From Gyrodactylus bullatarudis (Eukaryota > Platyhelminthes > Monogenea > Gyrodactylidea > Gyrodactylidae), in the NCBI GenBank assembly GCA_012064415.1, contig SSNU01000027.1, positions 62,001 to 126,000 on the forward strand: a stretch of 64,000 nt of DNA. Direction: 5' to 3'. How positions within the stretch are numbered: position 1 is the first letter of the stretch; each line of letters starts with the position of its first letter. A program made the translations under genes and the position numbers. Of the stretch, positions 23,001-33,345 are shown one piece after another. Below the pieces are notes generated by a model that made no database searches, had not been told where the DNA came from, and saw only the letters and a list, made by a program, of their open reading frames with translations.

Positions 23001-25567
23001 TTTCTAATGAGGGGTGAAAAAAGGATCTTTCACTAAAATATCACTCAAAAAAGTGGAGCAATGGGACATGAAGGATTAAGAAACGTAACATATTTCGGGG
23101 GACTTGACTCTGATTTAAAAAAGGGCAATCAACTAACCTGCAGGAAATGATGACGAAGCAATGAAAAAGGGTGATTCTCTCAACAAGCCAAGAACTACAT
23201 TTTGTTTTTCTTGATCGTAAAAATTATTTTGAATAATTCGAATTGAAGAGTTGAGACAATCCAAAAGTTTGTTGTTCTTATTGCCAAGGGCATCTGTGCC
23301 AGTGTATGACTTGCTTATTTTATCTCCATTACTGATCCACATCTAAATATAATTTTGATATTAATTTTCTCAAAAAGTAGAAAGAAATAAGATTTTATAT
23401 TTAATCAAAATTCATTTCCTGACTTTACTATTTTGGACTTTGGTGAATGGAATTTAGGTGACAAATTAGCCTTTTGATAGAAGATAACAGGTCTAGGCTT
23501 GATTTAAGATTTAGTATTAGAGATAAACTTCTTCTTTCTTGTTAGTTTACTTATCATTTGATGGAAATATTTCCATGCATCTAGCAAATTTTAATTAATC
23601 TAGCATTGGCGTGTCCATATAAGAAATCGAGGCTACGCTAGTTTACAGGTTGGTTTGAATGTCTTCCCATTCGACTAAGCAAAAATTAATTCAAATAAGG
23701 CCCTTTTCCTAAGAGTTTTATTAGTGGCTAATTTATTGGTGATGAAAAGTTATATATGTTAGATGTAAAGTTTTTTTCTATTCTTCTTTGTTATGGAACA
23801 GATGGAATAAACTCACCGCTCTGACTGTTGCAACGAACTGATCTGTAATAGCTTTCTCTGCATTGAATTCAGCAAGAATTCTTGTGAATATTTTTGCTAG
23901 GAAATATTCAGTCTGAAAACTGTTTGTTCTGTCAATGCAATCGATACAATTCACACGAATCTTGAAGCAAAAAGAGTAAACATATTGACAAAATTAATTT
24001 TAATATTCTAGTTAGTTAAATTTCAGGGAATCTCGAATTGTAAAAGAGTAAATTGAGCAGAAATTTGATTATAAAAATCAATTTTACAGACTTGCTAATA
24101 CCAGCTTAGAATGATTAATTTATAAAGAAAAAAATTATTTTTCACTTGCTGCGAACAAAGTCTGCTATTTTCATCTCTCAATGTTTCTCATGATAGAATT
24201 ATGATCAAGTTATGAAGGAAATTCTTCAGCTTACAATCATTTTTTGAGGAGTAACAAAGCCATTTTCAGTTATGGTAATTTCGTTGAAGTCTAATTTATT
24301 AATTTCCGACAAGACAGGTTCAATCGTTCTTTCCTTGACTGGTTTATGTGTAAAGTTTTCATGGTAATTGAAATCGATGAATGTCATCTTGTTTCATTTC
24401 ATATATAAAAAGAAATAAGTTAGTTTTGTTCGAGAAACAAAGTTCAAAAGTTCATAAAAAGTTTAATCAAAAGAGAAAAGTTGATTACTGATACAAAATT
24501 AAGGAAAATTACAAAGCAAAAATTCAAAATAGGAATAAACTCACATTTTTGTCAACTAATTCTACAAGATTTTTATAATTTTTTGACAATTCTTTTTCGT
24601 TATTATTCAAAAGTGATACGATGACCATTTTTTCATAGTCCTTGGTATATTTTTTGAAATGCCGATATGCAGCATACTTGGAGAGGTTTGGAGGACGTGT
24701 GTAAGTAATTTTATGCTTTCCAATCTGAAATCCAAATTGGGCCCAAAAGAGTGGAATCGTTCCACGGATAATTTTGAACGAAATAACCTTATTCTTATAG
24801 CCTGTACTGGTGACCAGCTAAAGATAGAAAAAAAAATTTCTTACAAATTCTGTTTCAACAAAATTAGAAACATGACCGTTGTCATCAATACCGCGTGATA
24901 TATACCGAGCTCCCGTGCGATAAGTAGATATCCTTGATACAAGAAAACATTTTATAGTATTTCTATCAAGAAGAGTCACAGTTGACCCAATATATCCACG
25001 AATCAAGTAAACGAAAAAATGTTTGATATCAATCGACATTAATTTTGGCAATTTGAGCAGACTTTTATTCCATAAATATTCCATATTCGAGCTTGGCGAA
25101 TAAATAGAATCATCGATTTGCTGAGTTGTAAAATGTCGAGTTAAATCAAAGGAACCGGTACTTGTCTGAGCAAAATAAAAGTTTTCAGCAGTCAGCAGCT
25201 TCTTCATATCAGTAAAGAAATCATCTTTACAACTTTGACCAACTGCATCTAAGACAGTGACTTCCTTGATCGAATAAAATATGGTGTTATCGAAATTTTC
25301 AACTCTATCCGAACCAGATACAAAGATAAAATAGAAATATGCCGATAAACTTCCAGCATTAATGACATGTCTCTCATAAATACCAAGAAAGGCGTCGAAT
25401 GTGAATTTTTTCTCGAAATTGTCATCTAAATTTTTACTCTCTTCGGATTGAGCCAAGCAACCATCATAGAATATCAGTTTCAAGTTTTTATCTGAGTTTG
25501 GAACAACAAAGAGGAGACTGGCTGATTTTTCTTTTTCTTTGTAGACGCATATTTTTCTCTGAACCAT
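11041..25567 (-). CDS. SYNJ1: synaptojanin (SAC1 plus inositol 5-phosphatase)
   Basis: Dephosphorylates phosphoinositides, chiefly PI(4,5)P2, during vesicle uncoating at synapses and endocytic sites. Fourteen exons join in frame into about 1160 aa: 25567-24845, 24817-24545, 24387-24235, 23960-23817, 23342-23138, 22073-21895, 21827-21489, 19870-19670, 19419-19036, 18976-18786, 18716-18658, 18354-18160, 11587-11409, 11298-11041. The SAC domain fills the first ~480 residues and keeps the catalytic NCIDCIDRT (Cys about 388). The 5-phosphatase (about 520-850) keeps CTWN, GTIANKGS, GDFNFR, PAWCDR and SDHKPV. An RRM-like region follows (about 868-960), then a Ser/Pro-rich tail with many PPxP motifs, as in synaptojanins. 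Donors include gttagt (twice) and a weak gtaaat before intron 12. Intron 12 is 6572 nt and carries transposons; phase 1 is kept across it, so the proline-rich tail very likely belongs here. Intron 1 is only 27 nt. Confidence 0.92.
12669..13150. mobile_element. Tc1/mariner-like remnant
   Basis: Inverted ends of about 18-20 bp starting gtgcgataagtaatgg flank 482 bp with no intact frame, inside synaptojanin intron 12. Size and end length suit a decayed mariner-like or MITE copy, but I see no TA duplication, so the class is a guess. Confidence 0.45.
14253..14870. mobile_element. hAT MITE with exact 8-bp target duplication
   Basis: The 602-bp element 14261-14862 begins tagggcgac and ends gtcgcccta (inverted). 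It is flanked by GTTATTAC on both sides (14253-14260, 14863-14870). An 8-bp duplication is the hAT hallmark. Inside are runs of the repeated word gcctttttt and no transposase. It sits in synaptojanin intron 12, 22 bp from the next element. Confidence 0.88.
14877..16713 (+). mobile_element. hAT transposon, nearly complete
   Basis: Element 14885-16705 (1821 bp) is flanked by CTTATTAG on both sides (14877-14884, 16706-16713). Its ends start tagggcctcaaaaa and finish inverted as ttttttgatgaccta. It encodes a hAT transposase with one frameshift (separate entry). Orientation is opposite to synaptojanin, in whose 6.6-kb intron 12 it lies. Intact ends and duplication suggest a fairly recent insertion. 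Confidence 0.9.
15224..16580 (+). pseudogene. hAT transposase, frameshifted
   Basis: DNA transposase of the hAT superfamily. The first frame (15224-16273, 349 codons from ATG) has a BED-like zinc finger near residues 28-55 (CKIC then H-x5-H), a possible catalytic Asp in FLIVDEA and another in LLLTDAV. A second frame runs to 16580 and ends with the hATC dimerisation signature SCDVERSFSIMKNL. The two frames overlap and the natural join falls near 16230-16270, so a single-base frameshift breaks the gene. I see no splice pair that would mend it. A mobilised relative elsewhere could still act on the intact ends. Confidence 0.87.
16714..18159. other. remainder of synaptojanin intron 12, nothing recognised
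   Basis: A+T-rich sequence with no open frame of coding character and no repeat ends that I can read. Confidence 0.4.
20572..20629 (+). other. tRNA-like (SINE) head with Pol III box B
   Basis: Contains ggttcaaatcc, a close match to the Pol III box B/T-loop, and an A-box-like cgagtgga at a tRNA-like distance before it. gcatt and aatgc pair around a 7-nt loop like an anticodon arm. Other stems are degenerate, so this is a tRNA-derived SINE promoter and not a working tRNA. It runs straight into the ribozyme. Confidence 0.6.
20631..20674 (+). ncRNA. hammerhead ribozyme, type I, minimal
   Basis: The full catalytic core is present: CTGATGA (20636-20642); stem II GTCC/GGAC closed by a 7-nt A-rich loop (20643-20657); GAAA (20658-20661); then a palindromic stem III ACGCGCGT (20661-20668), the predicted cleavage nucleotide A20669, and TATG pairing with CATA before the core as stem I. 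A loopless palindromic stem III is known from hammerheads of Penelope-like and retrozyme-type repeats, which often work as dimers. It is read on the + strand, antisense to synaptojanin. Confidence 0.85.
22125..22885. repeat. two dispersed-repeat fragments
   Basis: 22200-22440 matches 50850-51050 (shared words include ttttttcaatgaattt and agggaaaatgagattt). 22660-22885 matches 36855-37100 and its mirror copy near 44.65-44.88 kb (shared gtaacctgac, ataattag/cgctgatt, and gcattttc). Both lie in synaptojanin intron 5 on the gene's opposite strand. Confidence 0.6.
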
Positions 25568-25926
25568 TTTTTAGGGCTTTGCCTTTCGTTGAAAAGGGCA
25601 ACTGTGAGATTATCGATTTTCTCAAAGGCCAGTCAAGAATATTGAATTTAAACAAAGTTAAAAAATAAAATATAATTCATGTTTATCTATTTGAATTTTT
25701 TCGTTAATTAAATTAATTTTCTATTAGAAAATTTCTAATAGACAATTTTCTATTGGACAATCAGAACGGCCTTTCCATCTCTCAATTTCATTGGCTAATG
25801 TACGTAAAGGCCAGTCGGGTGCAGAATGGCCTGCCCAAAGTCAAAGCCCTACCATTTTAAAAATGTCATTTTTTATACTCAAAAATTTTATTGATTTAAA
25901 CAATGGACATTATTTGGAAAATTTGT

Positions 25927-26975
25927 TTAGTTACAATCAATAGTTATAATACTTGTTTGGTTGAATTTTATTCCTCTTACAGAAAATGGGAATGATTGGA
26001 ATCCTATACATCCTGCTGCATGGTTTCCGTTGATATCTATCGCTAATAATGCTATATTTATTTTATCGTTCGGTTTTATGCTCTTTAGACTATCTTGAAT
26101 TGCCGTTCTTACAGCAACTCCTTGTTCCATTAACAGAACCACTCTAAATGTTAGAGAATATCTCATAATAATATCTCCATCTCCTGTGGCTACCGCAGCT
26201 CCAACCTTGGTTATGATTAGAATTAATTTCTTACAGAGTTTTTTGCATACGCTCCTGCTCCTGGTATTGGGCTATCTCCTATTCTTCCATTGATTTTATG
26301 GTTTGCTCCATTTGTACTCGTCCCAGCTGCGATATTCCCCATTTCGTCGATCACTATCATTCCTATTGTATCATGGTTGTTATAATTCACAGTTTCTGGT
26401 CTCTTAGAGTTCAGACCATTGCTATTCCCCATCATTGTGTATGGCCCACAATTTTTAGAAGGGTCAGGTTTCCATCCTTCAGCTGTTCGATAATTAGGCT
26501 GACAGTTAACATTTATCCAATTGTAGTATAAGGCCTTTGATTTGTCTGTCTCTAGCTCTTCCCATTTGAAACCACAGGATTTAGCAAATTCAGCAGCTGC
26601 ATTCCCACATAAAAGACTATGTTTTGTCTTTTTCAAGACTTGGTAGGCTACTTTTATTGCATTCTTGACGTAAGGCATTGCCGCTACCGCACCCACGTTC
26701 ATTGTAACCCCATCCATAAGCATTGCATCAAGTGTTACATTTCCTGTTTCACTGGGCGAACCTCCATATCCCACAGAATCAATGTTTGGATCATTTTCAG
26801 CTTCAGTACATCCTTCAACAATAGCATCAATAGCGTTAGATCCCTTCTTAAGTGATTCAAAAGCAACATCTGTTGCTTTATTAAAGGCCCACGTATTTAC
26901 TACTATTAGTCTACTATTAGCCTGACACTTGACAATAATTGAAAAGGAGACGAGTAGAAAAATTAGCTGACGCAT
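25927..26975 (-). CDS. AGA: aspartylglucosaminidase (glycosylasparaginase)
   Basis: Lysosomal N-terminal-nucleophile hydrolase that cleaves the GlcNAc-Asn bond of degraded glycoproteins. Exons 26975-26235 and 26205-25927 give 339 aa; the human enzyme is 346. An N-terminal signal peptide is evident (hydrophobic LIFLLVSFSIIVKC). The precursor self-cleavage site is intact: Thr203 in HDTIGM would become the catalytic N-terminus of the beta chain. Family motifs VGYGG, NVGAVAAM, AGTSTNG, GRIGDSPIPGAGAYA and ATGDGDI are present. The intron is only 29 nt (gtaaga to accaag) and sits between the GAYAKNS and GAAVATGD motifs, so its boundaries are fixed by conserved sequence. It lies 359 bp upstream of the synaptojanin start, same strand. 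Confidence 0.95.
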
Positions 26976-27172
26976 TTTGTGTAACTCTCAATTGATTACA
27001 CATTTTTATACATGACAAACGATACAAATTTGACCTATATTTCAAATATATTTATTCCAACGAATAATCATTGAGAATTAAAAAAAACACGAAAAGTGGT
27101 CTCGATATCATAACTTCTCATCTGGTATTTATTCAATAGATGTATTTAATTGAACAAGTTCTCATATATTAT

Positions 27173-27381
27173 TTACCATCCAAGATCGTTTCTCTTCACT
27201 TGATTGAACTGCATTTCTGATGAATAAGGAACTGCTGGTCTGTCGCTCGAGGGCCAATAAATTGGCAAGTTTTGGCCATCATTCTCGACTCTTCTCAGAG
27301 AAAAGACAATACCAAAGAATAAAACAACAAATAGAATCTAGAAGAAACGTTTACGAGTTACCTTACTGTCTTCAAATACAT
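27173..27381 (-). CDS. 59-aa secreted or single-pass peptide, possible neuropeptide precursor
   Basis: Exons 27381-27367 (just five codons) and 27337-27173 are separated by a 29-nt intron (gtaagg to ttctag), the same length as that of neighbouring AGA. The product has a hydrophobic N-terminus of about 18 residues (ILFVVLFFGIVFS), then RR at 20-21, a middle segment rich in Pro, Tyr and Ser, KR at 53-54 and a last piece NDLGW. Signal-like start plus two dibasic sites fits a small prohormone. It could equally be a tiny single-pass membrane protein with the basic RR as stop-transfer. No amidation glycine stands before the dibasic site. The start codon was chosen because it alone puts the second exon in its long frame. 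Confidence 0.55.
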
Positions 27382-27833
27382 GATCAAAGTGAGCTTTCCA
27401 AAAGAGCTTTTCCTTGTTATTTATAGGCCAATTTTGTTGACAAGAATTTTAAGATTGGCACATGAAGCTGTATATATATTCTCTATTTGAATTTCGTGAT
27501 AAAAAAGTTCTTGGTCTTGAATTTAGATAGGATATTTATTAAAAACATGATATTTGTTGATTCTTTTTATGATTATATTATTATTAAAATTCAAGATTAT
27601 TGAGAACATTTCAATATTATTCATTAATAAATTGAGTGAAATAATCTTTTTCTTTAAAAAATCGTATATACAAGGTATAAATTTAAAGGTTGAAACCAAC
27701 TTTTATCAGCAGTACAAATAGTAATAATGATGATGAAGGAAGAAATACTTTGAGCATAAGAAATCTCACTATAAACAATTAAATAATAATAATATGGGTA
27801 ACTAACAAATTTCAAATTCAAGATTGTTATGAT

Positions 27834-28972
27834 TTATTTTTTCTTCTTCTTCATTTGTTCAGTTGACTTGTTGCTACTTGAAGAGTAGATTGCTTTTTCG
27901 CGACGATTTTTCAAATGGAACTTGATAAAATTCCAGGAAAGGAATATTTGAATACCGACTATAATGACGAAGGAATTCATTCTGACGAGAAAAGTGTTGA
28001 AATTTCGATTTTCAAAATCAATAGTACTAGCCGATTCTTTGACAAGGCCATATTGAAATATTAAACTGATGATAATTGTGATTACCAGGCGAATGGGGAA
28101 GAAAATTATGTCATAGACTTTCATGAAAATTTGTGAAATGTTCTCTTTATTGGCTAAATGATAAGCATGTCCAGTGTAGAAGACAAAATCTCCAGTGTAT
28201 TGCAACAGAGAGACAACTATTGAAAGTTTTGTGAAGCTTAGAAAATATGACGCCCATATAATGATCATATAAATTGATGATTGGATAATTCTTGGACTCA
28301 TATCTTCTCGCTTGACTTTTTGAAAATAAATTTCTGGAAAATTGTGAAACCAGTAGCTCAATTGTAGGATGAAATAGCCTTTTGTCCAAAAGCTAATAGG
28401 CACGTGTGGATAGCCTACCCAGAGATCAGAGAAACTGGAAATGACACCTTCGGATATGATCAGATACAAGAGATAGTAAATACTGACACCAAAAAAGATG
28501 GCCAAATGTGCTGAATAATTGAAACGACAAAGACGAGTTCTTGTCAAACTAGATTTTTTGCAAATTCTCTATTTAATTTTAGTAAAATTTTAAAAATTAC
28601 GTCTAAAATATATTCCTGTATGACAGCATGAATGACAATACACATGATTGAGTAGAATATTATAGCAAAAGAGTCGTAAAAGCCAGGATAATAAAACATT
28701 TGATTGGAATCTAATAATGAAAATTGGTCATTTAGATAGAATGAAATTACCTCCAATTGTAGTATTATGTTGAAGTAGGGTAAATTTGGAGGCAATCGGA
28801 TTTGTGAACTAAAGTGAGTTGTAATTGAGAGAATTCAACTTACTTTATTCATAAGACCGAGAACAAAAAACATTGCGACAATACTCATTATATCACCATG
28901 ATTACTAATGATAAAATCATGAGAAAAGTAGTTGGTAGTTTTAGACTTTTTCTTTCCGTATTTGAGAGACAT
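27834..28972 (-). CDS. TRAM1: TRAM, translocating chain-associated membrane protein
   Basis: ER membrane protein of the TLC superfamily that helps nascent chains insert at the Sec61 translocon. Exons 28972-28844, 28808-28751, 28710-28601 and 28568-27834 give 343 aa; human TRAM1 is 374. The N-terminus SHDFIISNHGDI and the motif IHAVIQEYILD in a membrane segment match TRAM closely. Further matches are FNYSAHLA, QLSYWFHNFPEIYFQK and ENRNFN. About eight hydrophobic segments are present. The C-terminus is Ser/Lys-rich and ends in a poly-Lys tail, as in TRAM. Introns are 35, 40 and 32 nt. The last acceptor (aaatag at 28569) was preferred over a later tag because it alone keeps frame. Divergent from IDH, 119 bp away. 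Confidence 0.94.
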
Positions 28973-29091
28973 GCCTGCCGCGTATGTGAAACGTCAATGA
29001 ATTATTTTTTAAACTGTGAATACGATTCAAACTCCAAAAGACGTTAGATTGCATCTTGTTTTATTGAGTTGATGCAAATTTTTGATTCAAA
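28973..29091. promoter_or_regulatory. shared TRAM/IDH divergent promoter region
   Basis: Only 119 bp separate the two start codons, so 5' UTRs and promoter elements of both genes must overlap here. No clear TATA box is visible. Confidence 0.5.
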
Positions 29092-30375
29092 ATGTTAAGT
29101 CTCTTTTGCAAAAAGAGTTTAATACCACTCCGATGTATAGGAAAACTTTCCTCTACAAGGATAAATGTTAAAAACCCAATAGTTGAATTAGATGGCGACG
29201 AAATGACTCGTATCATATGGTCTAAAATAAAGGATAAATTTATCAACCCTTATTTAAAACTTGAAGTTAAATATTTTGATTTGAGTATTCAAAATCGAGA
29301 TAATACCAATGATCAAGTAACTATTGACTCTGCAAATGCCATTAAGACTTATAATGTCGGCATAAAATGTGCCACTATAACACCAGATGAGGATAGAGTC
29401 AAAGAATTCGGATTGAAAAAAATGTGGCTCTCACCAAATGGAACTATCAGAAATATTTTGGGTGGGACAGTATTTCGCGAACCAATTATCATTGGTAACA
29501 TTCCCAGATTAATACCTGGATGGAAAAGTCCTATTGTGATAGGAAGGCACGCTCATGCAGATCAATATAAGTCTCAAGATGCACTTGTCCCTAAAGGATC
29601 TACATTCGATATTGTAATTAGCTCACCTGATGGCACAAAAAGAATTATTCCTGTGTTCAACTATAAGAATTCTGATGGAGTAGCCCTTAGTATGTATAAC
29701 ACTGATGAAAGTATTATTGGCTTTGCTCATAGTTGTTTTCAATTTGCACTAAATAAGAAATATCCACTTTATTTGAGTACAAAGAATACGATTCTAAAAA
29801 TATATGACGGTCGATTCCGTGACATATTCGCTGAGATCTATGCAAAAGAATACGCTAAAGAGTTTGAAAAGAATAGAATATTCTATGAACATCGTCTGAT
29901 CGATGATATGGTAGCCCAGGCTATTAAATCATCTGGAGGCTTTGTATGGGCTTGCAAGAATTATGATGGTGACGTACAGAGTGACATAGTAGCCCAGGGT
30001 TATGGCTCTCTCGGCCTCATGACTTCAGTGTTAATGTGTCCTGATGGAAAAACCATGGAGACAGAAGCAGCTCATGGAACTGTAACACGTCATTATCGAC
30101 AACATTTACAGAATAAGCCAACAAGTACCAATCCCATTGCTAGTATTTTTGCTTGGACTAGAGGTCTAGCACATAGAGCTACCCTGGATGACAATCGTGA
30201 GTTGAAATCGTTTTCTGAGTCATTGGAGAGGGTTTGTATAGAAACTGTGGAATCTGGACAAATGACTAAGGATCTTGCTCTGTGCATTCATGGCAAAGAT
30301 ATGAAGGAATCAGATTATCTTGTCACTAATGATTTTCTTGATGCCATAAATGAAAGATTTTCTAAAATACACTAG
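29092..30375 (+). CDS. IDH2: NADP-dependent isocitrate dehydrogenase, likely mitochondrial
   Basis: Converts isocitrate to 2-oxoglutarate with NADPH formation. It is a single uninterrupted frame of 427 aa, the usual length for eukaryotic homodimeric NADP-IDH with a presequence. The first ~24 residues are basic and hydroxylated with no acidic residue ([13 protein letters not shown]...), a likely mitochondrial targeting peptide. Active-site motifs are intact: [22 protein letters not shown], the substrate Arg152 in [27 protein letters not shown], and the NADP-binding [12 protein letters not shown]. No introns, unlike most neighbours. AATAAA at 30469-30474. Confidence 0.97.
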   Translation: MLSLFCKKSLIPLRCIGKLSSTRINVKNPIVELDGDEMTRIIWSKIKDKFINPYLKLEVKYFDLSIQNRDNTNDQVTIDSANAIKTYNVGIKCATITPDEDRVKEFGLKKMWLSPNGTIRNILGGTVFREPIIIGNIPRLIPGWKSPIVIGRHAHADQYKSQDALVPKGSTFDIVISSPDGTKRIIPVFNYKNSDGVALSMYNTDESIIGFAHSCFQFALNKKYPLYLSTKNTILKIYDGRFRDIFAEIYAKEYAKEFEKNRIFYEHRLIDDMVAQAIKSSGGFVWACKNYDGDVQSDIVAQGYGSLGLMTSVLMCPDGKTMETEAAHGTVTRHYRQHLQNKPTSTNPIASIFAWTRGLAHRATLDDNRELKSFSESLERVCIETVESGQMTKDLALCIHGKDMKESDYLVTNDFLDAINERFSKIH

Positions 30376-31005
30376 AATTTTAACTTAATTGATTATTTTT
30401 ACAATGTATTTTTGCACACTGTCAGGTCAATTTTTAAATTATTTCTCATCTTGAGATAATACATTTTGAATAAATTTTTTGAAGGAAAAACAAAGAATTA
30501 AGTACAGAATATCTTTTATTCAAACCATTAATAAGTCCAAAATTTATGAGATTTGTATAAATTTAATTTATCAAGGTCTGTCATGAATTTTAATTTACAC
30601 ATTTAGCACATAATAATGTATGTATCTATGGAAAACAAGTTGGAAACGCGGTGTGTTTTAACTTTTTGACCAGTTTTTTACATTAAAAATTTATAATGAG
30701 ATAGATGGATCGATAAAAATGTATTAAGATGGCATCTGAAGTACACAACTCAATAAAAAGATGAAATAAAAAAATTATATTACAATTTTCGGTGTTGGGA
30801 AATAAAAATACTATTTCATATATATATGATCGTTTGATAAAGGAAAGAAAGAAATCTCTACTTGATTCGATTTCTCAATATACACACAATTATATAATAA
30901 TTCAGATATTTATGTATGTATAAAGTTTGACGTTAGCAGTGCAAAATACCCAACTCTCAACGAGTGAATCTTGTCAGAATATAATAATAATAAAAAGGGA
31001 GAATT
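30376..31005. other. convergent intergenic region
   Basis: 3' ends of IDH (+) and the MAPR gene (-) face each other. The IDH poly(A) signal AATAAA is at 30469-30474. Otherwise nothing is recognised. Confidence 0.5.
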
Positions 31006-32074
31006 TTAGTCAACTTTGTCTTTTGAATCGTCTTTAATAGAATCCTCGTAAATGTGATGTGTTTCACCAGGGGCCAAAAGTTTGCCCACAATTGGATAAT
31101 TATCTAGATAAAAAATATATTTGAAGATGAAATAATTTTTTGAACTAAATCAACTACTCATTTTTTGCTCGTTGATCATTTAAAGACTAACTGAAATTAG
31201 TATTGATTCTTATTCTATAGTTCATAAGCTTCTTAAACTTTTCTCAACATAAAATGATTAAATTTGTTGAAAACTAATCAAACAATATTATAACTATTCT
31301 AGCTTTAGACTATAATTGTAAGCTTGTTGAGATTGAGGTACAAATATGTTGGAAGTTAATTAAACTATGGCAAGTGACAATGAAATAACTTTGGTATCGA
31401 TCGTTGAATCAAATTTGATAAAAAAGTAAAAAACTTCAACATCTATCTATATTAACAAAATAGCATTAAGAATAGTAGCCTAATCTAATTCATATAACTA
31501 TAGTCTGTTTAATATACTTTTTGATATTAAAGTAAAATTTTTAATATAAAACTAAAAAATTAATTAAAACTACATAACAAGTAAAAATTGGACAAAGTTA
31601 TTGGTTAAATTTTCATAGGGCATTTAGGAATAGAATAGAAAAATACTCACCACGAAATTGACGTTCCCATTCAGATAAACGTTCGATTTCAGCCTTGGTC
31701 AAAGATGAAAGATCATCATAGGTAGAATTATTGACCTGGTCAACTGAAAAACAGGCTAAAGCACGAGAAGCATCTCGTCCAGCGTAACTGGAATAAGGTC
31801 CATTAGGACCGTAGGTACCATAGCCATTATTGGTGACATCGAAAACATAACGGTTAACAGCTATAAGTATCCTCCCATCACCATTTAAACCATTGTAAAA
31901 CGCAAGCTCGTCTGATGTAAAATCTCTTTGTTTAAGCTTGTCGAGTTTCACAGGAGGACTGGAAGAACATTTACGCTTACGTATGAGAATAATTAAACCT
32001 AAGCAAATTGCTATTAAAATCCAATTAAATGGGCAGGTAATCAAGTCATATGTGACAGATAAATATCTATGCAT
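31006..32074 (-). CDS. PGRMC1: MAPR/PGRMC-type haem-binding membrane protein
   Basis: Membrane-associated progesterone receptor family: cytochrome b5-like haem proteins of the ER that support P450s and sterol handling. Exons 32074-31651 and 31103-31006 give 173 aa (PGRMC1 about 195). There is one N-terminal transmembrane helix near residues 18-32 (WILIAICLGLIILI), followed by a basic segment. The cyt-b5-like domain is clear: DFTSDELAFYNG, ILIAVNRYVFDVT, YGPNGPYSSYAGRDASRALA and WERQF. Tyr residues of the family haem site (YG and YSSYAGRD) are present. The C-terminal exon supplies VGKLLAPGE and an acidic tail. Intron 547 nt. Divergent from PDSS1. Confidence 0.93.
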
Positions 32075-32159
32075 TTAAGCGACTTAAGAATTTTCAGTAG
32101 TTAAACAGAAAATATTAAATATTAATATTTAGGTTTGTTAGAAAAGTTGAATATTTTGA
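32075..32159. promoter_or_regulatory. 85-bp divergent promoter region, MAPR/PDSS1
   Basis: The start codons are 85 bp apart on opposite strands, so the two genes share their upstream region. The stretch is A+T-rich with attaaatattaatattt; no other motif is recognised. Confidence 0.5.
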
Positions 32160-33345
32160 ATGTTTCTGAAAAAAATTTCTCCCAAATCATTCAATGTATT
32201 CCAATTCATTAAATCAAGTTACCACATGACAAATTTGAGCTCCCCAAAAATGCAGATTCAGATCAATAATTTATTAGATGATCTTAATTCAGAAATTTCT
32301 AATATACCCAACGACATAAAAGATTATTTACTTAATAAACCTAGCATTTTTGACAATGTTATCAAGTATACGTTTGATCAAAAGGGCAAACTACTAAGAC
32401 CTTTTCTAACTTGTCTAATGTCCGGTACAGTGAATGCTCACACTAACCTGATTCAGATTTCTAATTCTAACTCTCTAGAATATTCAAAGAGAAAGTTGAG
32501 TAAATTAATTTCATATTATTTAAGATGAACATATCCAAAAATCTCAATATAAAATAGCAATGATAAGTGAAATGATTCATATTGGAAGTTTGGTTCATGA
32601 CGATATTTTTGATAATGCAAACTTGAGGCGGGGAAAAAATTCAGTATTTCACGAGTTTGATACCTCGACAGCCACATTTTCTGGCAGTTTCATCATTACA
32701 AAGTCGTCCTCGTTATTGTCAACAATAAATAATCCCGATGTCATCATTGTACTCGCCCAAGTACTCGAAGATTTGGTGACTGGTGAATTATTACAGCTGA
32801 ATCAAATTTCAGATGACGATATTCGATTCCAAAGCTATCTTAAAAAGACATACCTAAAGACAGCTAGTCTCATGTCAAATAGTTGTAAGGCAGTAGCTAT
32901 CTTGTCAGATTGTGATGCAATCTTGCAATTGGCTGCTGCAAACTTTGGCAAGCATTTAGGAATTGCCTTTCAACTAATAGATGATGTTTTAGACTTTGAA
33001 GTTGACGAAAAAGCACTCGGCAAACCATCAATGGGTGCCGACTTAAAGACTGGAGTTATCACAGGACCTATCTTATTTGCAGCCTTTCAACATGAAGAAA
33101 TAAACAAAATTATTACCCGTAATTTTAACCATAAGGACGATGTTAATACAGTGCTGAAATTAATCAGAGAAGTAAGTTAAAAAGTTTCATTTCCTATATT
33201 TAAGTCTGATGCAATCGGCCAAACAAGATTACTGGCAGAATTCCATTTCAAAGCAGCCATGAGATATCTCTCTTATTTTAAAGATTCCACTTTCAAGCAT
33301 GCATTAATTCAATATTCAGAAAAATTTGTTCATAGAACATCTTGA
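32160..33345 (+). CDS. PDSS1: polyprenyl (decaprenyl) diphosphate synthase subunit 1
   Basis: Makes the isoprenoid tail of ubiquinone in mitochondria, in animals as a heteromer with PDSS2 (not in this window). Exons 32160-32499, 32525-33171 and 33205-33345 give 375 aa. Motifs: GKLLRPFL, MISEMIHIGSLVHDDIFD (first Asp-rich DDxxD), LRRGKNSV, TGELLQL, KTASLMSNSCKAVA, and GIAFQLIDDVLDFE (second DDxxD). Both metal-binding motifs are intact, which separates it from PDSS2-type subunits. The N-terminus is basic and likely mitochondrial. Introns are 25 nt (gtaaat to tttaag) and 33 nt; the 25-nt one is among the shortest here and is supported by frame and by the family alignment. AATAAA at 33363-33368. 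Confidence 0.93.

Noticed and set aside
27220..27426. 68-codon plus ORF starting with ATG
   Set aside because: It is the complement of the spliced peptide gene on the minus strand, which has splice sites and a signal-like start.
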